DNA of 64,000 nucleotides from Ryuthela nishihirai (GCA_038380435.1 JAWZYU010000025.1:27132707-27196706), one strand, 5' to 3'. Positions 23,080 through 35,295 are shown, counted from the first letter of the stretch. Numbers and translations are program-made. Notes: generated from the sequence alone by a model not told the origin.

Positions 23080-23905
23080 ATACTGCCAACAATGTATCCA
23101 GTCAATTCTGAAGCCAGTAAAATTCACTGGTCCTAAAACGTCCTAAGATCATATGGAAGGCTTCTGGAAGAAGGGTTTAGACTGTTTACAGTCTTCCCAA
23201 GACATCTCAGACTGCTCAATGGAATTGAGGTCAGGGGATCTAGATGGGCCATATATGTAATACCCTCATATTCTAGGTATTGCTCTGTAGTGAACAATAT
23301 GTACATAGCCCACTGCAGCTGCAAATGGGTGAACATAAGGTTCAAAAATCTCATCTTGTACCTCCTGGCAGTCAGGGATTCTCTGTCAAGCATTTTTATT
23401 AGTGCAACTATTGATGCTGATCCCGTCCATGCCATCAAACCATCACCTCTTTATTGATCCCTTCCTCTGATATTAGGATGATGATACTATGCCTTACATT
23501 CTCTCCAGATGAATGTTCATTGATAATCAGTCTGTAGGCTGAATCTTGACTCATCTGAGATGAGAACAGTTACTCATTGTTCCTGGGTATCATGCACATG
23601 TTGCTAAGACCAATGCAAATCAACTTGTCTCTGTGAGGGAGAAACACATGCCATTGGTGGGTTGTCTTGTATAGAGCCTATCTTGAAGCCTGAAAATCAT
23701 CCACTTTGAAATTCTTCTTCCTGTGGACAAAGCAAGCTTTAAAGCAAGGTGGGGAGCTGTCAGTGCTATATGATGTTTGGCAGTTAAGCCAGATATTGGA
23801 ATCTCAAGTTGTTGCAAATCTTGGCTCATCTTATCCTATTTTTCTTGTGATATCTCTGTATTCTGGAATTTCTCCAGTAATAATAGAAATATTTATATTT
23901 AAAAT
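23080..23905 (-). pseudogene. Tc1-like transposase relic
   Basis: Read on the - strand in shifting frames it gives KKNFKVDDFQASI-type N-terminal remnants, FSSQMSQDSAYRL (from LFSDESRF), KEVMVWWHG (from GGVMVWGGI) and SRSPDLNSIEQSEMSWEDC. The block order is that of Tc1 DDE transposases. SPDLNSIEQ keeps the third Asp. Frameshifts and stops are frequent. Terminal repeats were not found. Confidence 0.7.
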
Positions 23906-24099
23906 AATGAAATAGTTTAGAAAAAAAAAGTAAAATTAGAACAATATTGAAGTTAAAATGGGGAAAAATAGTAAAATTTTGCCTTCAATAGCAAAATACG
24001 TACAAAATTTAACCTACTTTTTTTTTTCATTATTATTTTATTGCTCATAATTAAATGCTTCTTCATTTGTTGTATTGCATGACCTATTTTTGTATGTAT

Positions 24100-25147
24100 C
24101 CCGATTTATCACAAGTTTATGGGGAGGTGCCAATTCATATGGCACTGCTGTGGGATGTATGTGCAAATTCAGAGAACGATGGCAGTGCTTCGAAGACCTC
24201 TCTCATGCAGGAAGAAAGAAATCCATGAACGAGAGAATCATTGCTGCTGTTTGTGAACTCGTTAAGCAAAATCCATTTCACCATTCAGGTAATAAGTTTA
24301 GATGTCAGCATATCGATTGGCAGTGTGGAAACGATTATTCATCATCATTTAAGGTTCCGAAAGATCTGTGCCAAATAGATACCCCACAAACTGACAGAAC
24401 AGCAATAAAGGACTAGAGTGAACTCATGCAAGGAAATGCTGACAATGTTTGAACCTACTGACCCCCAAACAGTTAACAGACATTGTCACAGGTGATGAGA
24501 CATGGTTTTATTACTATACAATCCCCAGAATCAACAACTGTGTTTGGGTTGAGGAAGAGGAACTGCTTCTCCAAATCCTCCAACAAGACTTTCGCTCAAG
24601 GAAGAGGATGTTCACAATTTTTTTTTTCTTCAATTCCCATAGAAGTGGTAGGTGTGGACACCTTACATGAAAAAATGACTAAATGTCCAATACTATACCA
24701 ACATTGGTTTACCCAAAATGGTTAAGATGAAGGAAGAGTTGCAACAACAAGCATGTCAAGGATTCTCCTTCTTTGTGACTATGCCAGTGCTCACGAAACC
24801 CAACAAGTTATGACCTCTATGGAACAGGAAAAAGTCAAACAGCTACCCCATTCTGCATATTCACCAGATCTCACACCATGTGATTTTTTGGTTGTTTCCA
24901 AAAATTAAAAAGGAAGTTGCTGGGAGGCCATTTTCAACGGTGCAAGACCTTGCAAAATGCATTCATTCAGAATTGCAGATATTCCCCAACAGGAGTACCA
25001 CCAAGCATTCCAGAATTGCATAGACATCTGCAACTTTGCATAGATGTTGGAGGGGAGTACTTTGAAAGACAGTAAAAGTTTTGTTGAGGTGCAATGGTTT
25101 TTGTTCTGCTGATGCATATCAAGAACTTTTTGAACACCCTTTCACAT
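24100..25147 (+). mobile_element. Mariner-like transposon relic
   Basis: The + strand shows a mariner transposase in several frames: CKFRERWQCFEDLSHAGRKK, ERIIAAVCELVKQNP, then DIVTGDETWFYYY (24479-24520, with the first catalytic Asp in GDETWF), LHEKMTK and SPDLTPCDFLV (DLAPCDF-type block with the third Asp). The right end CAAGAACTTTTTGAACACCC near 25108-25140 looks like a mariner terminus. Insertions and stops show it is inactive. Confidence 0.82.
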
Positions 25148-26293
25148 GGTGAATAAAATAAATGTTCAGTTAAGTGAATATTGACAGAAACTTTAATTTG
25201 CATCCAGGAACATTTGCACTTTGATGAAGGAGAATATATGAGTAAGTAACAAATAACAAAATGCCAGGAGGCACTTTGCAACACGCAAAACCAATTTAGC
25301 AAAGGATCATTGTGGAATTAATGTTATCTAGGTTAGCTCTGTGATGAATAAAACAGTGTATAAGAGGCTTACAAAAATTAGAATTTCTTTAAAAGCAATT
25401 AGCTTTTAGATTCAGTTAAAAAACAGCTGACATTTAACAGCAGTACAGATAGTGCTTAACAAGTGTTATAGCCAGCATTATGTTACACAGCATTAAGGCA
25501 ATCTTGGCTGCAATTTGCAGTGACTAAAAGAATGCTTCAAATCATATCATGCCATTGAGGGAGAAAAGTTAATCTCTTTAGACCACAAATTACCAAGGCC
25601 AGAGCCACAAATACATGTTTTAAAACAATACCCATGAGTAGTGAGGACTTACTGTATTTTGTAATCTTCAAATTTTATTTCTGATTTTTGTTGGTATAAC
25701 AGACTATAACTTCCTTATACAATATTCAATGGCGGTGTTTTATCTTGGTCAACCTTCTTGTGCATCTTTTGTCAATCAGAATTATTTACCTAATTTATAA
25801 TGTCTAGTAATAACTTTTTTTATTTCTCTTTAAGTTTCACAGATACCACTCAATTATTTTGGGAATTTATCTCGAGCATCATGTTTTTATGTTATTTTTC
25901 AGTATATTGCTTATTTAAGTAAATATTTGTCTTGTTAACATAAAGTTCAGTCATAAGTCATTGGATATAATTTATTTTCTATTTATAGATTTAATAGGTA
26001 TTAATCTATAAATAGAAATAGGTAAAATATTTTCTATTTATGGATTTAATAGGTTTTAATAGGATTTAATAGGTATTTATAGATTTAATAGGTATTAAAA
26101 TATTTTTAGTTCATAATAACAAATGAATGTTTAAGTGAAAGGATATTGATAAAAGGGAAGTAATGAATACCTTCTCAATAATCCATTTAGTTAGTGATTA
26201 TCATTGCTTATGATGATTGAAATGAAATAATGTGGCATAAAATAAATATAATAGAATAAAAAAAAATTAATTAAACATTTTGTACAATTTTAG
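25148..26293. other. Intronic sequence with a short AT repeat before exon 4
   Basis: At 25980-26100 the phrase AGATTTAATAGGTATT and variants recur four to five times in + and inverted form. Otherwise nothing recognisable is seen. Confidence 0.45.
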
Positions 26294-26428
26294 CTGTGAA
26301 GGTCCAGTTAGCCGATTAATTAAAAGTTATACAAGAAGTCGCTACAACTGTTATGAGCTGTTTGGGTTTGATATAATGTTGGATAGTTACTTAAAGCCAT
26401 GGCTTCTTGAAGTTAATATTTCACCCAG
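26294..26428 (+). CDS. TTLL4: TTLL4-like exon 4 (metal-binding end of ATP-grasp core)
   Basis: The acceptor is ACAATTTTAG and the donor GTAAAG. The product reads [20 protein letters not shown], then [20 protein letters not shown] and [13 protein letters not shown] and LLEVNISPS are the most conserved part of the TTLL family. By family knowledge the Asp of FGFD and the Glu and Asn of LEVN coordinate magnesium-ATP, and all three are intact here. The exon therefore looks fully functional. The codon for the last Ser is split over the intron (AG|T). Confidence 0.95.
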
Positions 26429-27082
26429 GTAAAGTGTTTACTGTTTGTAAACTTATTCTGTTATAATATAAAAGATGTTAATGTAAACACATGTTAGTAT
26501 GTATTTAAATCAAGTTTTCTGCAGTGCTATACAGAAGGAAAGTAATTGCATTTAAAATTGCAAACTCTTTGTGCATACTCAATGGATACACAGATAAGAT
26601 GCCAACTAATCTGATTTTTTTTGCATTTTCTCTGATTTTTGGGTTAAATTCTGAAAATCTGTATTGGTCACTTAAAATCTGATTTTTAGTGTTTTTCCAG
26701 TTTTACTCTTATGAAAATTAGCTCCCAAATTTTACAGTATTTTTCACCCTTTTCCACAAGAAGAATGTTAATGAAAGAGAAGAATTCTTCCCTATTTAGC
26801 TCTTTTACTTACTAAAGATGCAACTATGTCTCCACTACCTAATCTATGCTTGATTGTGGGGCTCACCTGGACATCAATCAAAGAAAATCTCTTTGACTTC
26901 AGCTAAACATTTACGTACAGAACATATGGCAAAGTCCACACATAAATTCTTAACAGAATTTTGAAGGTCATATATTATTTCTAAATGGGTGTTTATTGAA
27001 CCTATATCCAACTATCCCGGTTCTGGCCAACTAAATGTTAATTGGATTACGTAGAAATGGAAACTTCAGAGTAAAGGAGGTT

Positions 27083-27285
27083 ATTTAATTCTCTATGACT
27101 GTTAAATGTTTTTAAGCACTTCAACACATGGACTATGTTATCAAGTATCAACAATTATTAAGGAGAGATTTACATACCAAGCCATAGAGGATGGGTAGTA
27201 CTTCTTAATAATTGTTGATACTTGATGGCTTAGTCCATGTGTTGAAGTGCTTAAAAACATTTAACAGTGTCATAGAGAATTTAAA
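27083..27285. repeat. Long near-perfect palindrome shared with the 57.8 kb region
   Basis: Left arm 27083-27165 (TTCTCTATGACTG, TTTTTAAGCACTTCAACACA, TATCAAGTATCAACAATTAT) pairs with the right arm 27200-27285 across a spacer of about 35 bp. One arm and its downstream flank (ACTGCACTGTGTACCTCT) recur at 57967-58085. It may be an inverted-terminal remnant of a Penelope-like or fold-back element. Confidence 0.85.
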
Positions 27286-28069
27286 TAGCTTTAATTTTAA
27301 TTACTGCACTGTGTACCTCTGCTCTAATTTTTGGTAAAAGGAGGTAATACAGATTAGAGAACTCTTCTCATCTGTGGACCATGATTGATCAGTTATGATA
27401 TCAATTATGCACTTTGTTCCCTATTGTCATTTTACTTATCTTCCTATTGCATTTCGCTTATTATTTATTATAATGTCAGTTTTGTTTCACCATAACTTCG
27501 TAACCTGGCAGCTGGTGGCTATTATTTGATTATTAATCAATGAATGATATTTGCATATTGATTGTTAGTTATTAATTATTAGCTACTTGGTTAACTTTGG
27601 TTAATATCAAAAACATCCAGGTTATATAGCATGGTGAATAATATATATAACTATAGCATGGTGAATGATAGAGTTCTGGGTACATTTTCAGCTGTCCCAT
27701 TGAGATTTCTAAAGTACCACAAATGCAGTTTTTGAACACTATGTATCACTAAATATATACTGAATGGAAGTAAAGCTCCCAAAATGCTTCAAAAAATGAA
27801 CATCCAAATACATTATGATTTTTAGTTTTTATTCTAATTTAGGGTTTAGATTAATATAAAATTTAATTGAGATGAACTTTAAAATTCAATTGTAATAAAA
27901 TTTAAATTAAGATACATTATGAAAATGTTAGTGCTCCTGTGGATTCTTACCCTCCTGCCCCTGCAATTGTTATATATTTAATAATTGAAATGCAATGGAG
28001 TGTTTATATTTAGAACAATTATATGTATGTTTACAGTGTATCATACATTATTTTTATATTTCTCCCTAG

Positions 28070-28106
28070 TTTGCACACCAGTTCATTATTGGATTCAAAT
28101 GTTAAG
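28070..28106 (+). CDS. TTLL4: TTLL4-like micro-exon 5
   Basis: This 37-nt exon has acceptor TCTCCCTAG and donor GTCAGT. It encodes the Ser completing NISPS and then LHTSSLLDSNVK, matching the LHSSSPLDISIK of vertebrate TTLL4. It enters with two bases carried over and leaves in phase 0. It was recognised only because its 12 residues follow on exactly from NISPS and are followed by GQLAKDM in the next exon. A translation start or ORF criterion would miss it. Confidence 0.9.
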
Positions 28107-28837
28107 GTCAGTTTCTCATTTACTTAAATTTTTCGTTGCTGCTTTGCATATATTCTAAGTTAGTAATTTATATGTATTACTAGAGGTAGCCATATGATAT
28201 TTATGTTTTAATGCATATGTACTCTCTTTTTTTATGATCAAATAATTAAATATTAGAAATTAATTTCTATATAAGATAAAGTTCTTGATTCATAACGGAA
28301 GTTAACAGGAAGAAATATTGAAACACGAAAAGATAATTGTGACGAAAGAGAAAAATATCATGTTGTTTCAGAATCTACATTGTTGCAAGACAATGTAATG
28401 CTAAAAATATTAGATTAAAAAACGTTAAAATTTTAGAAATATGCAAAATTGCCCAGTATTATTTATAAATTTTAGTAATAGATAAAGATATTTAACAGTT
28501 GGTCTCTGGCTTATTTGTTTACTATGTTTTGAATGGTTAGCAATGGCATACTATGATTTTTTTTTTAATTTGGGGGGTGGGAGGGAAATTTTGCTGTTAG
28601 TTCTTTGTTAAATCTAAATTAATAAACTAATAATTTCCTAAAAGTAAAAATTTTGCAACAACCCCCCCCCCCCCAACCTCCATATTAATATGCTAGGTTT
28701 CAAGTAACAACACAGGATGGTCATAATTAAAGTTTGTAATTAACCCTTTCAGTTCCATACTGCCCCAAAATGGCTGAGATTTTAAATGGACTCATCCAAT
28801 CAATCTATTCTTTTTTTTTTTCATTACCTCCTACCTG

Positions 28838-28910
28838 CAGTTTTGGACTGGTATGGCAGGCTCTTGTCAGACCTCTGTGGCAAGCAGCTGCTTGATGGGG
28901 TATTTTAATG
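28838..28910 (+). repeat. SINE-B 3' fragment
   Basis: GGCTCTTGTCAGACCTCTGT and GGCAAGCAGCTGCTTGATGG match the 3' body of SINE-B. The tRNA head is missing. Confidence 0.85.
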
Positions 28911-29559
28911 GTAGAGAAATGATTAATAGTTTGTAAATAGTAGTATAGAATGCAAGATGCATTTATGCAAAGACTGAAAACATATTTGTTTATTTCTTTC
29001 TATGTATTTTTTTTGACAAATTCTCATTTAGTAATGGAAAAGATTTGAATTTGTTATTTTTCATGTAAACTAGTAGATATTCATTTTAACTTCAAATTTT
29101 CATATTGAAAAAGTTCATTTGAAAATTCTCTATTATATATATCCAAAATTGTTGGTCCATACACAAGAATCATCTATTTTTGCCATCTTTCTATTGTGCT
29201 TTGCTTATCATTTGTCAGTCAGTTTGTGGATTTGTCAAAAATATATCTTCCCCAACTTGGAAACTAATGATGAACTATATATTATATATCAAATGAAAAA
29301 TTTCCTCTCACTTTCTTCCCCCAAAGCAGGAGGGAAGTTTGTTGCCAACAATTGTTTCACGCCTCAGCAATATGGGAGCTGTTTTTAACAAGCCTTGTAT
29401 TATGATGTAGCAAAGGTCATAGCTCCTTTCCCAGTAAAAATAAAGGTGGAGTTTGTAAGTGGTTTTTATGCAATGTCTTCAAATCTAGGGGAATGTTATA
29501 TGTGTGGGTTAATTTAAAGAATTTTATATCAAATGAAGTCTTATGACATTCATTGTGAC

Positions 29560-29792
29560 ATAGGAGACTGCCATCCATTGGATGGGACATTAAGTAGTGA
29601 CACTGTATTCAGGAGAAAGCCATACCTTCTGCATATTAGAGAACATGCTTAATGGGAGATTTCCATCTTTATCTTAACAGTTGTCTAGTGGATCCCCCCC
29701 CGACCTGCTTTGAGCTATTGGGGTCCTTATGACCTGGTTATTTAGCTCATTGTGTGCAGTGAAGTGCTCTTCAGAGGAAAAAAAACTCAATT
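29560..29792 (+). repeat. SINE-A 3' fragment
   Basis: Starts at the body (GACTGCCATCCATTGGATGG), continues through GACATTAAG, and ends CCTTATGACCTGG and CTCTTCAGAGG before an A-rich tail. Diverged. Confidence 0.8.
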
Positions 29793-30647
29793 TAGAAAGT
29801 AAAAAATAAACAAAATTGGCAATGATTAAATCAGTTATTCAGTTTATGTAGATTTTAAAGGAAGATGGATTACCAAAGCTGATTTCTTTTGCTGATAAAA
29901 AAATATTGCTTCCACCATACCTTTCTTTGAAGTAAATATGAATTGAATAATAAATTTAACCACTCATATATATTTAAATCTTACCTCTGTTATTGGAGAT
30001 CTGTTGTAAGCAAATAAAAAGTGCCATTCTGGTTGCATATGGATGAGGATTACTAAGGGACTAACTGGAATCATTTTTTTTAAGAGCCACATATATAAAA
30101 TACATTTTATTAGTTCACGTATTTTTGCAGAAGCATTTTTCAGCATTCATTTATCTAAATCCATACACTGCAGTGGAGTATGCTTATAGTACTATTCAAA
30201 TGAAGCATCATATGTCTAATTTACTTTCCTAAATTCATGCTCTTTCATTTAACCAATATTGCTATTTATTAGTAAAATTCAATTAATCTGTGAAATGTGA
30301 TTTTTGATTTTATGAATCCATCAGTGATCAGTAATGTGAATTGGTTTGAAGGAATATGCATTCACATTCAATTGCCTAATACTTCCATAATGTATCTAAT
30401 CCAGAATTGCATGCTGAGGAATTCCTTATCATATGCAAATTTCCAAAATGGGGTTTTACAAATCTGCCATTGCAAATGAATTTTTTTGAATGGATCTAAT
30501 TGATAATTTTATTCAAAGAGCTTTTGGACAAATTACCTTGATTCAGATTACAAGACAATAACATTTCTACAATGGCAAATAATTTAAGGATTTGTATTGT
30601 GCTTTGCTAAACTCAGCAACAGCAATTGTGTCTTTATAAAAATAAAG

Positions 30648-30843
30648 ATAAATACCCCCTCAAGCAGCTGCTTGCCACAGAGGTCTGACAGGAGCCTGTC
30701 AGTTTATATGCCAAAGTAGAAGGTCTGAGAGGATGGCAGGACCTCAGCAGAAAAACGACACGAACATCGATGCCTTACCCGGGGCTCGAACCCAGGTCCC
30801 TTAGATCAGTAGCCAAGCGTGCTAACCACTCGGCCAACCCCAC
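30648..30843 (-). repeat. SINE-B copy, near full length
   Basis: Reverse complement of the SINE-B at 250, with CCCTCAAGCAGCTGCTTGCC, GGTCTGACAGGAGCCTGTCA and the tRNA-like head CTAACCACTCGGCCAACCCC. It lies in the intron 143 bp upstream of exon 6. Confidence 0.9.
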
Positions 30844-30985
30844 AGAAATTATTCTTAACTTTTATATGCAGTGAAATTTCTATGTATCCAAATAATATTT
30901 TAGCAGTCATTCAGATTTTAAAATTTAAGGCTATTAGTATTTATTGCATTATATTATATATATTCTTAATGCAATTTATATTTAG

Positions 30986-31080
30986 GGCCAGTTGGCAAAG
31001 GATATGTTTAATGCAGTTGGTTTTCAGCTACCAGATAAAATTTTTAAACACAACTCTTCATCCATCTTAGCTAAATATGA
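30986..31080 (+). CDS. TTLL4: TTLL4-like exon 6 (end of TTL domain)
   Basis: The acceptor is TATATTTAG and the donor GTAAGT, with phase 0 in and 2 out. The product starts GQLAKDMFNAVGFQLPDKIF and ends KHNSSSILAKYE/D. The GQLAKDMFNAVGF stretch corresponds to GQMIRDLLNLAGF, the last conserved helix of the ligase domain. The rest is a linker that is variable across the family. Confidence 0.9.
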
Positions 31081-31234
31081 GTAAGTAATTAATCTTTTTT
31101 TCATGTTTATTGATAATTTACTATTGTGTATTTTATCTGTGTTTTTGCATTCATAGGCTATAGGGAAATTTATTGGATATTTTTTTTCAATATTTTACAT
31201 TAGTGGTGTCCAACATTTTGGGAACAATGTGATA

Positions 31235-31345
31235 AAAAAAACTCCTGAGATCTTGATCAGCAGCTGGTGGTGGCAGTATGCCTGACATGTTAACTGGAGA
31301 TCATGGGTTCATATCTCACCCGGTTAAAATAAATTTTAATGCTAA
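31235..31345 (+). repeat. SINE-C fragment
   Basis: TCTTGATCAGCAGCTGG, CCTGACATGTTAACTGGAG and GGGTTCATATCTCACCCGGT match the SINE-C tRNA-like head seen at 14.1-14.8 kb. Confidence 0.75.
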
Positions 31346-31549
31346 CTTAAAATAAATATTGCTGCAACCTGAATTTCCCCCAAACACAAAAGAAATCTGA
31401 GAAAATGAAATGACAGAAATATTTTAACATAGAATAATGTGTTTTGTTTGAGAAAAACTTTGAGTGTTTATATTGTGTATTTTGTGGTCCTTAAGTCTGA
31501 TTGCAGCAGTGATGATATAATCATCTACTATTTTACTACATAATATCAT

Positions 31550-33070
31550 TCAATTAAATTCTTTTTTCCAATTTAACATTTAAATGATCAATAAATGTTT
31601 GGCACAAATGATCCATAATAACTTCTCGAATAATGTCAGTAATGAGTTGGTCATAACCTGATTCTGTTAATATATTTATATATTTCTTTACATCTTGTTT
31701 TTTGTTGTTCATAGTGTCAATGTTGAGATCTTCAATTAACATTTGATTTCTTGTTCTGTCATTAAGGTCGAACCAGTTAGTTAATATTGTGTAAAAATAG
31801 ATTAATATCTGTGCTGGGGAATTCTTTTTTGACCTTTAAATGCAAAGTTTCTGCTAGTATAATTTCTATGTCTACATTTTGTACTACATCATATTTCGAT
31901 AGTATATTAAAATTCCTCTTCTGCCTTTTTGTGTTTTCACTCTAAACTTGTTCAAAGTTGTGTATTTCGTACAAATGTCTTTCACTGTTCAAGATATTAA
32001 TTTTCAGTCAGTAAGATTATGTCCACGTGATGTATGTATGCTTTTATGTTAAAGTTATAAACATCCCAATATTTTTTAATGTTTCAGGTGTTAATGTGTA
32101 TTATTCCTAGTCAGGTTTTTTTTTCCAATTGTTTTATGTCAAGAACAATTTTTCTGCATGAGTATTATTATCAGCACAGTAATTGTCATAATTGTGTTTT
32201 GTATATTATCGAAAAAAGTAATATAATCATTTAATTTATGTGAGAAATAAACTACACATTATTAAAATCAGTCCTATTTTCACCATCAGCTTTCTGAAGC
32301 ATAATTTTACCATTTCTGTACCAACATATTTGCAGTTTTTGGCTTTTGCTACTTACTGTTCTTGCTTTCCAATAAAGTTCTTATTAATTGCAGTTAAGTT
32401 TTCATTCAAATATAACAGAACTCAGTAGCATTTAAGTCTGCATCTGCAATTGAAATCCTTTGGTCTTTTTAATTTTTTTGATATTTTTGGTCCTTGAATT
32501 AGTTAAATTGAGCATTATGATGGGGGTTTTTCCTTTTTCGTTGTTGTTAATCTGTAAACAGCATCTTTCTTTATTAAAGTTGCTTGCTTTAAGGGCATGG
32601 GCAGTTTTTACCATTGATTATTTCAAGGTATGTTTGTCTTCTTTGTCTTGCACAGGTAGGCCATATAATTCGAGGTTTTTATTCCTCCCATATTGATAAT
32701 AGGTCATTGATGTGCACTTTCATCTTTTAATTTCATTTTTCAGTTCTGTATTAGAGTAAGTTTGTTACTCAATTCTGCATGATGTTTTTCATAATTTTCG
32801 ATTTTTATAAAAGAACATCATATCATTTTGAGAAGAACTCCACTGTTTTTTTGGTTTTTTTTTCAGCTCTCTCACTTCCATTCTCAGATCTCTAACTTCA
32901 GGTAATAGTGTCTGTAAATCACATGATTTTAATTGTGAGATAATGCTGTCCAAGCTCAATGTTAAGTCTTGCTCAACTGTACATTTTGGAGGGATAGAGA
33001 TCTCATTTCTATTAGTTTTATTTTTGAGTGATCTGCATTTGTGCTAAGTGCAGGTTTGTCAAGCTTTGAC
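31550..33070 (-). mobile_element. Old non-LTR retrotransposon relic with ORF1 and endonuclease parts
   Basis: On the - strand, ORF1-like fragments come first: a Leu/Lys-rich coiled-coil segment (VRDLRMEVRELKKK, near 32880), NLELYGLPVQDKEDK (near 32650) and KTAHALKASNFNKERCCLQI (32432-32614). An endonuclease-like segment follows: KYDVVQNVDIEIILAET (near 31890) and IEDLNIDTMNNKK with YINILTESGYDQLI (31554-31742). The order ORF1 then APE-type endonuclease is that of jockey/CR1-like LINEs. No reverse transcriptase part is seen to the left, so it is 3'-truncated. Confidence 0.65.
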
Positions 33071-33779
33071 TTTATATTTTTTTCTTCTCAGTCTCATATG
33101 AAAAGGAGAGATGCACACTTAGTGAGAAGAATTGTTTAAGATTGTTTAGCACAAGCACCTCCAAAGTACGAGGAGAGAGAATGTCTAATTAAGGTCATAA
33201 AGTTCACTGATGTGACAAGAGGAACATGAACAATGGTCTGGGAAAATATCAGTATAATTTTATTGCACTTACTGGTCCGAGGAGCATCAAAGGTCAGCCA
33301 TCTGCTGACACTTCTGGAAATGCAACTGTTAGCCCCAAGTAGTAAAAGAGCAAGGAACACATGCCCATCTTCAGTGAAAGCTAAAGTAATCATATGTTTG
33401 TATTTTAGCTACTTGCAGAATCAGGTAAACTTGTCAGATTTATATGGAGATAAAAAAACAACAACAGAGGAATGCCATGCAAATGTAATATAAAGGAAAA
33501 TAATGATAGCTGCGTAAGGAAACTGGTTGCATCTAGTAAGTCTGCTATCAGTACATTGCCCCTTTTTAATATTTTAGAAGTTTTGAGCAAAAGAAGGAAA
33601 GTTAACATTTTATTACCAGAAGTTTAAAAAAAACTATTTTTCAATTCTTGAAAAATGCATGAAGTGTACATAAAGTTTATTATTAACTCTAGTACTGTTC
33701 TAACAATCTCTGGGGAGGGCTGACCCCCTTGCTTTCCCCTCCCCCCTAGATCTGGCCTTGATGAGCACTGCTTTCAAAA

Positions 33780-34475
33780 CTATGGCATAGTTAGCATAAC
33801 TCTGAAAGATCAATGATGACATAAAAATCTGGGGAAATAAAATCAAAAATATAAAAACTTAACAAGGCAAAATAAATCTACATAAATTAAAATGAAGATT
33901 TAATTATAAAAGTATAAATAAAATACTAACTTAACAAATGGAGACGATATCCACTATGCAATGCAATTGAGCCAACCCTCTAAACAACCTAGTATGCAAG
34001 CCACTGAATATATGGCTCACACATGTAAGTAATTAGTGAGGTTGGCACTTTGCCGTGACCTAGTTTGTTTGGTTTTGGGTTCAGTCTTGGGAAAGGATGC
34101 ATTGAGTGCTGGAATGAGTGAAAAAAAATAATTGTAGAAATATTGTACTATGTTTAAAGAAGAAATGAGAGAGTAAAATGGGGGAGGGTGTACTTTGTAG
34201 TTACTTACAAAATCCTTCAATTTTAAATATAGTAGTTTTACAAATTATTTATATCACAGCTTAATAAAATATTTATCAAATGAAAATAATATTTTTCAAG
34301 CTTGAATTATGTATTTTAATAAGATATATGTAAGAAAATTTTCATCAAATGGCAATTTCTATTTTTCAAAATTTGAAATTTTACTTTTATGCTAAAAACA
34401 GATATAGACATTTCTAGACTCATATTTTAGATTCTGTCAAATGTGTATAATCGAATGGAACCCTCAAAGGGTTAA
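33780..34475. mobile_element. piggyBac-type non-autonomous element, copy 3 (partial)
   Basis: GCATAACTCTGAAAGATCAA and the AAACAGATATAGACATTTCT block match copy 2, and the right end CCCTCAAAGGGTTAA (34461-34475) is a degenerate form of the 15-bp terminus. The left third is missing. A hAT-type element begins 12 bp after its TTAA. Confidence 0.7.
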
Positions 34476-34639
34476 ATGCTCTAGGACAGTACTTCTCAGA
34501 GTGATGTCCTGTGGACTGGTGCTGGTCTGTGAGCCAATAGTCACCAATCTGCAGTGAGAATCCAGGAAAGAAATATATTTTTAGAAGCATAATACTTATT
34601 TACCATAGTGCCACAGTTCATACATAACAACACTTAGAT

Positions 34640-34852
34640 TAGGGGTTCTCAAAGTGGGGTATGCAGTAAAATTTTTGGGGGTACACTGTGAGAGCTCAAA
34701 AGTCGCTAGATATATGTTATATATATATATGTGTTTTATTTTATTCCCATTGTTATACTATAGCTATAGTTTTATCTATCTATACAAGGGGTATGCCAGT
34801 TACATACACATTTCCAGGGAGTACATGAAGTGTAAAAGGTTGAGAACCACTG
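34640..34852. mobile_element. Nested hAT-type MITE
   Basis: Ends TAGGGGTTCTCAAAG and CTTTGAGAACC-like (GGTTGAGAACCACTG at the right) are the well-known GGTTCTCAA-type hAT termini. The 8-bp flanks ACTTAGAT and CTCTAGAT match at six positions. Non-coding. Confidence 0.78.
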
Positions 34853-34914
34853 CTCTAGATGATGTCATGCAAGGTAAGGAAAATACCATTTGCATGGATG
34901 CCATGTTTCTTGGG

Positions 34915-35295
34915 GCACTGGTGACTGTCAGTAGCGTGCCAGGCCCGTAATCTGCAGTTCCCAGGTTTGAGTCCCAGCTGGGTCAGCTTTGAGATTTATC
35001 TCCGCAAAATTCCCCACCCTGCCCACAGTCAGTAGGGGACACCGATGGGCTTGGAGAGGTCGCTGTCCATCGGATGGGACGTTAAGCCGTGGCCCAGTGT
35101 GCGAGAGAGTAATACCCTGTGCACGTTAAAGAAGACACTGAATGGCATTGACGGGAGGCTACCATCTCTCTCCCAACAACCGTTCTAGTGGGTCCCCTCC
35201 CCCAACCTTCTCTGAGCCTTCGGGGTCTTTGTGACCTGGCCATTTAGCCCATTGTGTGCAAAAAAGTGCCGCTCAGAGGTAAAACAACCCAACCC
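34915..35295 (+). repeat. SINE-A copy with target-site duplication, nested in hAT element
   Basis: Full SINE-A ending AAAACAACCCAACCC. It is flanked by ATGTTTCTTGGG (34903-34914) and ATGTTTCTTGAGG (35296-35308), a 12-13 bp target duplication with one change. This fixes the family's 3' terminus and shows insertion by target-primed reverse transcription. Confidence 0.92.

Noticed and set aside
25980..26100. CRISPR-like or satellite array of AGATTTAATAGGTATT
   Set aside because: Units are irregular, AT-rich, partly inverted, with no spacer structure; simple sequence slippage explains it.
34915..34990. tRNA gene with CGT-like anticodon loop
   Set aside because: Same head is found in over ten SINE-A copies, here flanked by a target duplication; not a functional tRNA.
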